A stretch of DNA of 64,000 bases from assembly GCA_045590535.1 (NCBI GenBank), contig JAZNRE010000028.1, positions 1-64,000 on the forward strand, given 5' to 3'. This DNA comes from UMGS755 sp045590535 (lineage in GTDB: Bacteria; Bacillota; Clostridia; UBA1381; UBA9506). The number at the start of each line of letters is the position of its first letter. The first letter of the stretch is position 1. The notes under the pieces are model-generated. The model had not been told where the DNA came from, ran no database searches, and saw nothing but the letters and a program-made list of their open reading frames with translations. This document shows, in pieces, positions 42,489 through 51,822 of the stretch. A program made the translations under genes and the position numbers.

Positions 42489-42935
42489 TTATTCAGTTGC
42501 TTTATTGTCCTTTAATAAATCACGAATTTCAGTAAGCAGCTCTTCCTGGGTGGGACCCTTGGGTTCTTCAGCGGCAGCTTCTTTAGCAATTTCTTCTTTC
42601 TTCGTTGCCAAATCTTTCATTTTGTTAATCATTTTAATGAACATGAAAATGGAAAAAGCAATGATTAAAAAGTCAATTACATTTTGCAAAAAGTTGCCGT
42701 ATGTAATGGCGGCTTCAGGCTTTAAAACAGCACCGGCTTCGTCTAATGTGGCGGGGCTCAACACCCATTTTAAACTCTTAAAATCCATTCCGGCTGTGAG
42801 AAAGCCGAAAAACGGCATAATCAGGTCGTTAACAACGGAGGTGACAATTTTACCGAAAGCACCACCGATAATAACACCGACAGCCATGTCAATGACATTA
42901 CCCTTGATTGCAAATTCTTTAAATTCCTTCAGCAT
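42489..42935 (-). CDS. mscL: Large-conductance mechanosensitive channel
   Basis: A 148-residue MscL, which opens under membrane tension to release solutes on osmotic downshock. The amphipathic N-terminus FKEFAIKGNVIDMAVGVIIGGA runs into the first membrane helix, with a second at FLIIAFSIFMFIKMINKM. The charged C-terminal bundle ends in EELLTEIRDLL. The ATG at 42935 follows AAGGAGAG; the longer frame upstream overlaps the dus gene. It is probably co-transcribed with dus, 22 nt upstream. Confidence 0.96.
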   Translation of the reverse strand: MLKEFKEFAIKGNVIDMAVGVIIGGAFGKIVTSVVNDLIMPFFGFLTAGMDFKSLKWVLSPATLDEAGAVLKPEAAITYGNFLQNVIDFLIIAFSIFMFIKMINKMKDLATKKEEIAKEAAAEEPKGPTQEELLTEIRDLLKDNKATE

Positions 42936-42957
42936 GTTTTTCTCTCCTTGTTTTATT

Positions 42958-43896
42958 TTAATTAAAAATTTCGCACACAACCTCTTTCATTTCTTCAAGA
43001 GTGGATGCGTTAAAGGCTTTGTTTTTGGCGGCGGCAGAGTGGGGGACGCCTTTAAAGTACCAGGCAATGTGCTTTCGTGCCTCTAAAATGCCGGTATGTT
43101 CCCCTTTGTGCTGCACCAATAATTCAAGATGACGGTAAATGGTCTCTTTTTTTTCCTGGGCTGTGGGCTGGGTGTAGTGACCGGTTTGTAAATAATCCTT
43201 AATTTGCTTGAATAAAAAAGGATTACCTAATGCACCACGGCCAATCATCACGCTGTCGCAGCCGGTTTGCTCTTTCATAGAAACCACATCTTCGGGCGTT
43301 GTGATGTCACCGTTGCCAATCACGGGAATGGTAACCGCTTTTTTTATGGCTAAAATATCATCCCATTGTGCCTGACCAGCATAAAACTGTTCTCTTGTGC
43401 GGGCGTGCAGGGTGACGGCGGCAGCTCCCTCCGCCTCGGCAGCCTGGGCTAAAGCCACGCAGTTTTTGGTTGCTTCGTTCCACCCGGAACGAAATTTTAT
43501 GCTAAAAGGAACCGAAACCGATTTTGCCACGGTCCGCATAACTTTAACAGCTTTGTCAAGATCCCGCCCCAGTGCTGCACCGTCTCCGTTGGAAACAATT
43601 TTAGGGGTGGGGCAGCCCATGTTAATGTCGATAGCTCGAAAACCTATTTTTTGCACATATTCAGCCGAACGGGCCATAATATCCGGCTCATTGCCGAAAA
43701 GCTGAACAATGAGTGGACTTTCTGCTTCCTGGGTGGCAAGCAGAAGGTTTGTTTTTTTGTCTTTATATTCAATTCCTTTTGAACTAATCATTTCTGAAAC
43801 CACAAGATCGGCACCGAAGGATTTGCAAATGAGTCGAAAGGGCAAATCGGTAACGCCGGCCATGGGCGCAAGAAAAATTTGATTGCAATAATCCAC
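42958..43896 (-). CDS. dus: tRNA-dihydrouridine synthase (DusB-like)
   Basis: A 312-residue FMN-dependent TIM barrel that reduces uridine to dihydrouridine in the tRNA D-loop. FLAPMAGVTDLPFR opens the protein, the catalytic Cys is in INMGCPTPKIV, KFRSGWN supports substrate binding and VIGNGDITTPEDV with MIGRGALGNPFLF bind FMN phosphate. The length fits DusB. The GTG start at 43896 follows AGGAG by 7 nt. mscL follows on the same strand. Confidence 0.94.
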   Translation of the reverse strand: MDYCNQIFLAPMAGVTDLPFRLICKSFGADLVVSEMISSKGIEYKDKKTNLLLATQEAESPLIVQLFGNEPDIMARSAEYVQKIGFRAIDINMGCPTPKIVSNGDGAALGRDLDKAVKVMRTVAKSVSVPFSIKFRSGWNEATKNCVALAQAAEAEGAAAVTLHARTREQFYAGQAQWDDILAIKKAVTIPVIGNGDITTPEDVVSMKEQTGCDSVMIGRGALGNPFLFKQIKDYLQTGHYTQPTAQEKKETIYRHLELLVQHKGEHTGILEARKHIAWYFKGVPHSAAAKNKAFNASTLEEMKEVVCEIFN

Positions 43897-44038
43897 CGTG
43901 ACACTCCTATCTTGTTTTGTTTGTTACACTATATTATATCATAGTATTGCAAAAAGAAAAGGGTTTTTCATAAAATTTTAAAATAGAAACTTTTTTATGT
44001 TTTCTTTACAGTTTTTCACAAAAAAACCGTCGTTTTAC

Positions 44039-44067
44039 TTGAATTTCTGTCGAAATTGTTGTACAAT
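44039..44067 (+). promoter_or_regulatory. SigA promoter containing a Spo0A box
   Basis: TTGAAT (44039-44044), 17-bp spacer, TACAAT (44062-44067). A perfect Spo0A box TGTCGAA occupies 44048-44054 within the spacer, a place where binding would repress. Confidence 0.7.
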
Positions 44068-44108
44068 TAGAGCATATGGGTTTAAATTCATTTAATAGGG
44101 GGATGAAC

Positions 44109-44984
44109 ATGAAAAACGGAAGAAAGTTTGGTGACCGCAAAGACGGAAAGCTTTTGCGCAATCTGGACGCCATGCATTTTTTAATGCCGCTTATTTATCC
44201 TAACCGTTGCGACAATGAGGCATTTATCTCTGAAAGAATAGACCTGACCAATATCAATCGTTATTTGGCAGAGAAAAATCAATCTGACCCTGAATATAAA
44301 TACAATCTTTTTCAGGTTATTGTGTCTGCGGTTTTAAAAACCATTACACTGCGACCGAAAATGAATCGGTTTATTGCCAATAAGAACATGTATCAGCGCA
44401 ATGAGGTTTCCGCCGCATTTGTTATTAAAAAATTCTTTCAAGATGATGCTGAAGAAGGCATGGCTTTTTTGCGCATTAAAGAAACCGACACCATTGAAAC
44501 CGTGCATCAGGATATATATCGGCAGGTTAACCGCTGTCGCAAAGAAAAAAAGCAAGACAGCACCGTGGAGGTTATGGATCTGTTTAACAAGCTGCCGCGC
44601 TTTATTTCAAAAGCAGCAGTGAGTTTTGTTTGTTTTTTGGATAGACACGGCAAGGTGCCCCAATCTTTTATTTCAACGGACCCGTTTTATTCATCCATTG
44701 TCCTTTCAAACCTTGGCTCTATTAAGCTTAAATCCGGTTATCATCATTTAACCAATTGGGGAACCACTTCTGTTTTTTTGGTTATTGGTGAGAAAAAGAT
44801 AAGACCTTTTTATGATGAAGAAGGTAACATGGAAATGCGAGATAGCGTAGACATCGGCTTAACCGTTGATGAGCGAATAGCCGACGGCTATTATTTCTCT
44901 AAAACCGTTAAACTGTTAAAGAAAATATTAGAACAACCCGAGCTGCTTGAAGAGCCGTTTGGTAATGAGGTGGATTATGAATAA
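44109..44984 (+). CDS. 2-oxoacid dehydrogenase E2 catalytic-domain-like acyltransferase, histidine missing
   Basis: A 291-residue protein with the chloramphenicol-acetyltransferase/E2 fold but no lipoyl or peripheral-binding domain. LSNLGSIKLKSGYHHL and IGLTVDERIADGYYFSKTVKLLK match the E2 catalytic region. The catalytic HxxxDG is here ERIADG: Glu255 replaces the general-base His. No E1 or E3 gene is nearby. It overlaps by 8 nt a fatty-acyl-CoA synthetase gene, suggesting an acyl-CoA-dependent role rather than a place in a dehydrogenase complex. GGGGG before the ATG at 44109 sets the start. Confidence 0.75.
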   Translation: MKNGRKFGDRKDGKLLRNLDAMHFLMPLIYPNRCDNEAFISERIDLTNINRYLAEKNQSDPEYKYNLFQVIVSAVLKTITLRPKMNRFIANKNMYQRNEVSAAFVIKKFFQDDAEEGMAFLRIKETDTIETVHQDIYRQVNRCRKEKKQDSTVEVMDLFNKLPRFISKAAVSFVCFLDRHGKVPQSFISTDPFYSSIVLSNLGSIKLKSGYHHLTNWGTTSVFLVIGEKKIRPFYDEEGNMEMRDSVDIGLTVDERIADGYYFSKTVKLLKKILEQPELLEEPFGNEVDYE

Positions 44985-46740
44985 CATAACTGCAAAAACC
45001 CCCTGGGAAAAATGTATGGGTGATGTGCCCATGCATATTGACTATTTTGAAGGCTCTATGTATGAAGCGGTTGAAAAAATTGCAAAGCAATATCCCAATA
45101 ACATTGCTTTTGACTTTATGGGCCGTTCAACTACCTATGCAAAGCTCATCACCGAGATTCAAAGATGTGCAAAAGCCTTAAAAACCATTGGCGTGAGGGA
45201 AAATGACCGGGTGACCATAGCCATGCCCAACTGCCCTCAGGCGATTTATATGTTCTATGCCATCAATCTTGTGGGCGGTGTTGCCAACATGATTCATCCT
45301 TTGTCAGCCGAAAAGGAAATTGAGTTTTATTTAAATGAATCACAAAGCGTAACCGCCATTACTTTAGACCAGTTTTATGGCAAGTTTGAAAAAATCAGAC
45401 AAAACACAAAGGTTGTTAACATTATCATTGCCAGCGTAAAAGATGAGCTTTCAAAGCCCATCAAAGCAGGATACATGCTCACAGAAGGAAGAAAAATTCA
45501 AAAAATTCCGGCAGATGCCCCCATCATTCGCTGGCAGGACTTTTTGCGACTTGGACATTGCTGTTTTTATAATTACAGCGTGCAGCGCAAAAAAGATGAC
45601 CCTGCCGTTGTTCTTTATTCCGGCGGCACAACCGGCACAAACAAAGGCATTGTTTTAACCAATCAAAACTTTAATGCTTTAGGTGAGCAGGTCATTGCGG
45701 CTAACCCCATGTTCCGTGTGGGGGATAAAATGCTGGCTGCCATGCCACTGTTCCACGGCTTTGGTTTGGGTGTTTGCATTCACACCATGCTGTCATCCGG
45801 CGGTCGCTGTATTTTGGTGCCGCGGTTTACCCCCAAGAGTTATGCGAAGTTGATTATGAAATATAAGTGCAATTTCATTGCCGGCGTTCCCACGCTTTAT
45901 GAGGCTCTTTTGCGTCTTGATACTCTTGAAAAGGCAGACATGAGCTCTTTAAAGGGCGTGTTCTCCGGTGGTGACTCCCTTTCTGTTGAGCTTAAGAAGA
46001 AGCTTGATCAGTTCTTATATGACCACAAGAGCATGGTGCAGGTTCGTGAGGGCTACGGCACAACCGAAACCGTAACCGCTTGCTGCCTGACCCCTGCCAC
46101 TATGTATAAACAGGGTAGCATCGGCATACCTTTCCCAGACACCTATATTAAAATTGTGAAACCCGATACCGATGAGGAGCTGCCTTATGGTGAAGAAGGT
46201 GAAATTTTGCTTGCCGGCCCCACGGTGATGAAGGAATATATGAATCATCCCGGTGAAACCGCCCAAACACTGCGCAAGCACGCCGATGGACTGACATGGG
46301 TGTATACCGGCGACTTGGGCCACATGGATGCGGAGGGCTTTATCTACTTTAAAGGCAGAGCCAAGCGCATGATTATCACTTCGGGCTATAATGTATATCC
46401 CGGTCAGATTGAAAATATTTTAGATGCCCATGAATCTGTGCAAATGAGCTGTGTAATTGGCATTCCTGATGAATATAAAATGCAGAAAATTAAAGCCTAT
46501 GTGAAATTGGTAGCCGGTGCCACAGCAAATGATGAAATCAAAAAAGAGCTTATGGACTATTGCCGTAAGAACATTGCGAAATATGCTATGCCTTATGACA
46601 TTGAGTTTAAAGAAGATTTGCCCAAAACATTAGTAGGCAAGGTGGCTTACCGTCAGCTTGAAGAGGAAGAACTGGCTAAAATTGCAGCCGCTTCCTACAA
46701 AGCGCCCGATGCTATTTCCGGTGGCGTGCCCCTTAATTGA
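44977..46740 (+). CDS. AMP-dependent acyl-CoA synthetase/ligase
   Basis: A 587-residue ANL-superfamily enzyme activating a carboxylic acid, probably a fatty acid, to acyl-AMP and then acyl-CoA. P-loop YSGGTTGTNKGIVLT, GYGTTET, YTGDLGHMDAEGF, the hinge GRAKRMIITSGYNVYP and the catalytic Lys in GKVAYRQLE are present. The start overlaps the end of the E2-like gene by 8 nt with GAGGTGG as ribosome site, a sign of translational coupling. Substrate chain length is unknown. Confidence 0.9.
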   Translation: MNNITAKTPWEKCMGDVPMHIDYFEGSMYEAVEKIAKQYPNNIAFDFMGRSTTYAKLITEIQRCAKALKTIGVRENDRVTIAMPNCPQAIYMFYAINLVGGVANMIHPLSAEKEIEFYLNESQSVTAITLDQFYGKFEKIRQNTKVVNIIIASVKDELSKPIKAGYMLTEGRKIQKIPADAPIIRWQDFLRLGHCCFYNYSVQRKKDDPAVVLYSGGTTGTNKGIVLTNQNFNALGEQVIAANPMFRVGDKMLAAMPLFHGFGLGVCIHTMLSSGGRCILVPRFTPKSYAKLIMKYKCNFIAGVPTLYEALLRLDTLEKADMSSLKGVFSGGDSLSVELKKKLDQFLYDHKSMVQVREGYGTTETVTACCLTPATMYKQGSIGIPFPDTYIKIVKPDTDEELPYGEEGEILLAGPTVMKEYMNHPGETAQTLRKHADGLTWVYTGDLGHMDAEGFIYFKGRAKRMIITSGYNVYPGQIENILDAHESVQMSCVIGIPDEYKMQKIKAYVKLVAGATANDEIKKELMDYCRKNIAKYAMPYDIEFKEDLPKTLVGKVAYRQLEEEELAKIAAASYKAPDAISGGVPLN

Positions 46741-46821
46741 TTTTAAAGAGATTGTTTCAAATGCTTTGGTTTGGGGTACAATCATAGTATACAAGAGTTC
46801 ATTTTGCCGGGAGGGACAAAA

Positions 46822-47820
46822 ATGACTTACATAGCATCAAGAGAGCGTTATGAAAAAATGAAATATAACCCCTGTGGTGACAGCGGTTTAAAGCTGCCGG
46901 CCATTTCCCTGGGTATGTGGCACAATTTTGGCAAAACAAGCTGCTTTAAAACCATGGAGAAAATGTGTTTTACAGCCTTTGATTGCGGCATAACACACTT
47001 TGACCTTGCCAACAACTATGGCTATCCCCACATTGGCAGCGCCGAAGAAAACACAGGGCGTATTTTAAAAAAGCATTTTAAGGCCTATCGAAATGAACTT
47101 GTCATCAGCACCAAGGCTGGCTATCGCATGTGGGAAGGACCATATGGCGATTTTGGCAGCCGTAAGTATCTGCTTTCAAGCCTAGATGACAGTTTAAAAC
47201 GCCTGCAGCTTGACTATGTGGACATTTTTTACCATCACCGGCCTGACCCAAAAACACCCCTTGAAGAAACCATGGGTGCTCTTAACCAGGCGGTTAAAAG
47301 TGGCAAAGCCCTTTATGCAGGCCTTTCCAATTATGACGGTGAAACCATGAAAAAAGCGGCGACGATTTTAGAGTCGCTTCACTGTCCTTTTATTATTAAC
47401 CAAAACATTTATTCCATTTTGGATAGAAAGGCAAAAAACAATGGCATTTTAGATGCAGCAAAAGAGCAGAAAAAAGGCGTGATTATTTTCAGCCCGCTGG
47501 CACAGGGTCTTTTGAGCGACAAATATCTGCACGGCATCCCTAAAAACAGCCGGGTGAAAACCAGTGGTCTGTTTTTGCAAGAGTCCGAGATTACACCGGA
47601 ACTGTTGGCCAAAATTGAAAAGCTGAATAACATTGCCAAAGAAAGAGGCGAAACCCTAGCCCAAATGGCTCTTGCCTGGGTGCTGAATCACGAGGGTGTT
47701 ACCAGCGTTTTAATGGGTGCCTCTTCCCCTGAACAAATCAAAGAAAATGCCCTTGTGGTGGGTTGCAGCCCCTTTACAGAAGAAGAGCTTGCAGCCATTG
47801 ACCAAATTGTGACAGCATAA
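46822..47820 (+). CDS. Aldo/keto reductase (YghZ-like)
   Basis: A 332-residue NADPH-dependent reductase of the AKR14/YghZ group, which reduces L-glyceraldehyde 3-phosphate or methylglyoxal in studied members. FDCGITHFDLANNYGYP carries the catalytic Asp and Tyr, STKAGYRMW the Lys, FYHHRPDP the His. GYGPYGDFGSRKYL-like sequence is typical of this group. GGGAGGGAC precedes the ATG at 46822; an earlier in-frame start at 46771 lacks a ribosome site. Its promoter is not clear. Confidence 0.9.
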   Translation: MTYIASRERYEKMKYNPCGDSGLKLPAISLGMWHNFGKTSCFKTMEKMCFTAFDCGITHFDLANNYGYPHIGSAEENTGRILKKHFKAYRNELVISTKAGYRMWEGPYGDFGSRKYLLSSLDDSLKRLQLDYVDIFYHHRPDPKTPLEETMGALNQAVKSGKALYAGLSNYDGETMKKAATILESLHCPFIINQNIYSILDRKAKNNGILDAAKEQKKGVIIFSPLAQGLLSDKYLHGIPKNSRVKTSGLFLQESEITPELLAKIEKLNNIAKERGETLAQMALAWVLNHEGVTSVLMGASSPEQIKENALVVGCSPFTEEELAAIDQIVTA

Positions 47821-47856
47821 CAAGTAGGAACACACTAAAATTCGGAGGAGATTATT

Positions 47857-49305
47857 ATGCAGGAAAAAGTCAATTTAACCATGTTGGTGGATTTTTATGA
47901 ATTCACCATGGCGAACGGTTATTTTGTAGAGGGTTTTGAAAATCAAATTGCTTATTTTGACATGTTCTTTCGTAAGGTGCCCGATGATGGCGGTTTTGCC
48001 ATTATGGTGGGCCTTGAGCAATTGATTGAATATATTAAAAACCTGAAATTTGATGAAGAAGACATTGCCTATTTGCGCAGCAAAGGCATTTTTGATGAGG
48101 GATTTTTAAATTATTTAAAAAACTTCAAATTTTCCTGCGATGTGTGGAGTATGCCCGAGGGCACGCCTATTTTCCCCATGGAGCCCATTGTGACGGTGCG
48201 TGGACCCATTATTGAGGCACAATTTATTGAAACTATGCTGCTTTTAACCATCAACCATCAATCGTTGATTGCCACAAAGGCAAATCGCATTGTTCGTGCG
48301 GCTGAGGGCCGGAGTGTAATGGAATTTGGCTCTCGAAGAGCCCAGGGTTATCATGGTGCCATTTTTGGCGCCAGGGCCGCTTATATCGCCGGTTGCAGCG
48401 GTACAGCCTGTGCCATTTCGGACCGCAATTACGGCATTCCAGCATTGGGCACCATGGCCCATAGCTGGGTGCAGCTTTTTGATTCGGAATATGAGGCGTT
48501 TCGTGCTTATGCCGAAACCTACCCGCAAAACTGCATTTTGTTGGTGGATACTTATAATGTTTTAAAATCGGGCGTACCCAATGCCATTCGCGTGTTTAAT
48601 GAGGTAATTTTGCCTAAGGGCTATCGGCCGAAGGGCGTTCGTATTGATAGTGGTGACATAACATATTTATCCAAAAAAGTTCGTAAAATGTTAGATGATG
48701 CAGGCTTTAGCGATTGTACCATTACCGCCTCGAACTCTTTGGATGAATACATCATTCGTGACACCTTGATGCAGGGCGCACAAATTGACATGTATGGCGT
48801 GGGTGAGCGACTTATTACCTCTCGATCTGAACCGGTTTTTGGCGGCGTGTATAAGCTGGCCGCTGTTGAAAAAAATGGTGAAATTATTCCCAAAATTAAA
48901 ATTAGTGAAAACACAGCAAAAATTACCAATCCCGGCTTTAAACAAGTGCATCGCTTATATTCTAAAGATACAGGTGAAGCCTTTGCCGATGTTTTAACCA
49001 TGTTTGATGAGGAAATCAATGAAAATGAACCCTATGAAATTTTTGACCCTGAACATACATGGAAGCGGAAGAAGGTGGGCAATTTCACTGCGAAAAAGCT
49101 GTTGGTTAAAATTTTTGACCATGGCGAGTGTGTGTATGAAAGCCCGGATGTGCATCAGATTAAGGCCTATTGCAGTGAGCAGATTGACAAACTGTGGGAC
49201 GAAGTGAAACGCTTTGAAAACCCCCACCGTTACTATGTTGACTTGTCGCCGTCACTGTGGAAAATGAAAGAAGATTTGCTGAAAAAATATGCAGGGAACA
49301 TCTAA
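47857..49305 (+). CDS. pncB: Nicotinate phosphoribosyltransferase
   Basis: A 482-residue NAD-salvage enzyme: nicotinate + PRPP + ATP to nicotinate mononucleotide. TMLVDFYEFTMANGYF starts the protein. EFGSRRAQGYHGAIFGARAAYIAG is the catalytic region, GTMAHSW follows, then LLVDTYNVLKSGVPNAI and RIDSGDITYLSKKVR bind the phosphate and ribose. GGAGGAG precedes the ATG. The SDR gene starts 15 nt after the stop, so a shared transcript is likely. Confidence 0.95.
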   Translation: MQEKVNLTMLVDFYEFTMANGYFVEGFENQIAYFDMFFRKVPDDGGFAIMVGLEQLIEYIKNLKFDEEDIAYLRSKGIFDEGFLNYLKNFKFSCDVWSMPEGTPIFPMEPIVTVRGPIIEAQFIETMLLLTINHQSLIATKANRIVRAAEGRSVMEFGSRRAQGYHGAIFGARAAYIAGCSGTACAISDRNYGIPALGTMAHSWVQLFDSEYEAFRAYAETYPQNCILLVDTYNVLKSGVPNAIRVFNEVILPKGYRPKGVRIDSGDITYLSKKVRKMLDDAGFSDCTITASNSLDEYIIRDTLMQGAQIDMYGVGERLITSRSEPVFGGVYKLAAVEKNGEIIPKIKISENTAKITNPGFKQVHRLYSKDTGEAFADVLTMFDEEINENEPYEIFDPEHTWKRKKVGNFTAKKLLVKIFDHGECVYESPDVHQIKAYCSEQIDKLWDEVKRFENPHRYYVDLSPSLWKMKEDLLKKYAGNI

Positions 49306-49320
49306 AAAGGAGGGCAAAGC

Positions 49321-50115
49321 ATGCGGGCGTTAATCACAGGAGCCAGTTCCGGTATTGGACGGGATATGGCTAAAATTCTGTCTCAAAGGGGGTATGATTT
49401 GGTGCTCACTGCGCGCCGGCGGGAGCGTTTAGAAGCTTTGGCTGCAGAACTATCCGGCAATGTGCAAATTCTTTGCTTTGACTTATCAAAAACAGAGGAT
49501 TGCTATGCCTTGCACCGTGAGGCAGGGGCGGTTGATGTCTTTATTAACAACGCAGGCTTTGGACTTTTTGGTGATTTTTTAGAGGTTGATTTAGAACGCG
49601 AAATGGAGATGCTTCATGTGAATGCCCGTGCTATGCACCTTTTAATGAAGCTCTTTTTAAAGGATTTTGTCGAGCGTGACAGCGGCTACATTTTAAATGT
49701 GGCTTCAGCAGCGGCTTTTATGCCCGGTGGCCCCATGCTTGACAGTTACTATGCAACAAAGGCTTATATCTTAAACTTAACCCGTTCGGTAGCCAAGGGC
49801 CTCTCCAAACAAAAAAGTAAGGTTGTTTTATCAGCTTTGTGTCCCGGACCGGTTAAAACAGAGTTTGAGGTTGTTGCCGGCGTGGATTTTACACCCATAG
49901 GCAAGTCAAGCGAGTCAGTGGCAAAATATGCCCTTAAAAAGCTGTTTTGTGGCAAAAAGGTGATTGTGCCCGGCCCTGTGATGAAGGTGGCACGGTTTTT
50001 TACCCGGTTTTTGCCGGATTCAGCGCTGTTAACCCTGGCTTATGTCATTCAGTTGCCCCGCAGACTATCTTTAGAAAAGGAGAAGCAAAATGACAAGCAG
50101 AGAAGAGTTCATTGA
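49321..50115 (+). CDS. Short-chain dehydrogenase/reductase
   Basis: A 264-residue NAD(P)-binding SDR. Nucleotide motif TGASSGIGRDM (7-17), NNAGFG, catalytic Ser in LNVASAAAFMP and YYATKAY (Tyr-x-x-x-Lys). ALCPGPVKTEF is the usual substrate-loop start. Arg39-type residues in LTARRRERLEAL favour NADPH. The substrate is unknown. AAAGGAGGGC precedes the ATG, and the 3' end overlaps the next gene by 26 nt. Confidence 0.9.
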   Translation: MRALITGASSGIGRDMAKILSQRGYDLVLTARRRERLEALAAELSGNVQILCFDLSKTEDCYALHREAGAVDVFINNAGFGLFGDFLEVDLEREMEMLHVNARAMHLLMKLFLKDFVERDSGYILNVASAAAFMPGGPMLDSYYATKAYILNLTRSVAKGLSKQKSKVVLSALCPGPVKTEFEVVAGVDFTPIGKSSESVAKYALKKLFCGKKVIVPGPVMKVARFFTRFLPDSALLTLAYVIQLPRRLSLEKEKQNDKQRRVH

Positions 50116-50671
50116 ATTATATCAAAATAATATCAAGCGTGAGGGTGCCGATAAGCTCCTGGAATATTTGTGCTCTCCGGCCAGCGATTTTTTCACCGCA
50201 CCGGCCAGCACGCGTTTTCATGGCTCTTATGCAGGCGGTTTAGTGGAGCACAGCATCAATGTTTATGATTGTCTTAAAGATTATTTAAGCCGGCCCCGTG
50301 TGCAAGAGCTTTATGGTCTTCTATCGGATGCAGAAAGCGTTGCCATTGTGGCGCTGCTTCATGATTTATGCAAGGTTAACTGCTACAAAGAAAGCATGCG
50401 CAATGTAAAAGACAAGGAAGGCCGCTGGACACAGGTGCCTTTTTATGAATACGATGATGCGCTGCCTTACGGTCATGGTGAAAAATCCGTGTATATCATT
50501 ACGGGTTTTATGCGCCTGACCCGTGAAGAAGCCTTTGCCATTCGCTACCACATGGGCTTTTCAGAAGATGGCAACAAGCAGAATGTTGGTAAAAGCTTTG
50601 AAATGTATCCCTTAAGCTTTGCATTACATACAGCTGATATGGAGGCAACTTATTTTTTAGAGGGTAAGTAA
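50090..50671 (+). CDS. HD-domain hydrolase
   Basis: A 193-residue HD-superfamily metal phosphohydrolase. GLVEHSINVYDCL gives the first His, and ALLHDLCKVNCY the HD pair followed by Lys, with a further His in YHMGFS and a late Asp in HTADMEAT. Members act on nucleotides or cyclic dinucleotides; no regulatory domain is attached to show which. It starts inside the 3' end of the SDR gene with GAGAAG upstream, indicating translational coupling. Confidence 0.85.
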   Translation: MTSREEFIELYQNNIKREGADKLLEYLCSPASDFFTAPASTRFHGSYAGGLVEHSINVYDCLKDYLSRPRVQELYGLLSDAESVAIVALLHDLCKVNCYKESMRNVKDKEGRWTQVPFYEYDDALPYGHGEKSVYIITGFMRLTREEAFAIRYHMGFSEDGNKQNVGKSFEMYPLSFALHTADMEATYFLEGK

Positions 50672-50716
50672 AAGCCGGCTTGGATGTATGAAATATTGAT
50701 ATAAAAGGAAATGTGT

Positions 50717-51631
50717 ATGAATATTTATAAAGACATAACGGAATTGATTGGCAGAACGCCCTTGGTGGAGCTATATCACGATGCAAACGGACCCCAAATT
50801 GTAGGCAAGGTAGAATTTTTTAACCCTGCCGGCAGCGTGAAAGACAGAGCTGCCAAATATATGATTGAAGCGGCGGAAAAAGCCGGATTATTAAAGCCCG
50901 GTGCGGTTATCATTGAGCCCACCAGTGGCAACACGGGCATTGGCCTTGCGGCGATCTCTGCCGTTCGTGGCTATCGGGTCATTCTCACCATGCCTGAAAC
51001 CATGAGCATAGAACGCCGCAACCTGCTGAAAGCCTATGGTGCCGAGGTGGTTTTAACTGACGGTGCAAAGGGCATGCAAGGGGCCATTGATAAGGCAAAT
51101 GAGTTGGCAGCCTCAATGCAGAATAGCTTTATTCCGGGACAATTTATAAACCCGGACAATCCCAAAGCTCACTTTGAAACAACGGGTCCGGAAATTTGGC
51201 ATGACACAGAGGGTAAAGTGGATATTTTTGTTGCCGGCGTGGGCACAGGTGGAACCATATCCGGCGTAGGTGCTTTTTTAAAGTCCAAAAATCCGGAAAT
51301 TAAGATTGTAGCTGTTGAACCTGCAGATTCACCTGTTTTGTCACAGGGAAAGGCCGGCAGCCATCAGATTCAGGGCATTGGCGCAGGCTTTGTGCCTGCA
51401 ATTCTGAATCAGGATGTTTGTGATGAAGTGATGACTATTCAAACGGAGGAGGCCTATGCGGCAGGCCGTACATTAGCTCAAAAGCAAGGCCTTTTGGTAG
51501 GCGTTTCTGCCGGTGCAGCCTTTAGTGCGGCTAAAAAACTGGCACAAAGACCGGAAAATGCAGGCAGACTGATTGTCACTTTGTTGCCTGATACCGGGGA
51601 ACGCTATTTATCGACACCCATGTTCCTTTAA
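50717..51631 (+). CDS. cysK: Cysteine synthase A
   Basis: A 304-residue PLP enzyme: O-acetylserine + sulfide to cysteine. LIGRTPLVEL begins the fold, the PLP lysine is in NPAGSVKDRAAKYMI, the substrate loop is PTSGNTGIGLA, and GTGGTISGVG holds the phosphate. It works with CysE, encoded about 10 kb away on the other strand. The ATG at 50717 has AAAGGA 7 nt upstream; the ATG at 50711 sits too close to it. Confidence 0.96.
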   Translation: MNIYKDITELIGRTPLVELYHDANGPQIVGKVEFFNPAGSVKDRAAKYMIEAAEKAGLLKPGAVIIEPTSGNTGIGLAAISAVRGYRVILTMPETMSIERRNLLKAYGAEVVLTDGAKGMQGAIDKANELAASMQNSFIPGQFINPDNPKAHFETTGPEIWHDTEGKVDIFVAGVGTGGTISGVGAFLKSKNPEIKIVAVEPADSPVLSQGKAGSHQIQGIGAGFVPAILNQDVCDEVMTIQTEEAYAAGRTLAQKQGLLVGVSAGAAFSAAKKLAQRPENAGRLIVTLLPDTGERYLSTPMFL

Positions 51632-51678
51632 TGCAAGAATTTTCATGCAAAAATTTTAAAGAAATATCGTAAAAATGA

Positions 51679-51707
51679 TTGCAAATAGATGTAGTTTATG
51701 CTATAAT
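51679..51707 (+). promoter_or_regulatory. SigA promoter of the polysaccharide-control operon
   Basis: TTGCAA (51679-51684), 17-bp spacer, TATAAT (51702-51707). It leaves a leader of about 110 nt with only weak pairing. Confidence 0.85.
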
Positions 51708-51822
51708 AAAATTGAATTTGGCTTTTAAGCAGTGTGCATATCTTATGAGCATGCAGTAACCCTGAAAAAGGCTAAAGTGAATCAATTATAAAAGCATAAG
51801 AATAAAGATATAGGGAGCGATA

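Noticed and set aside
46741..46821. SigA promoter for the aldo/keto reductase
   Set aside because: TACAAT is present near 46778 but no acceptable -35 hexamer lies 16-18 bp upstream.
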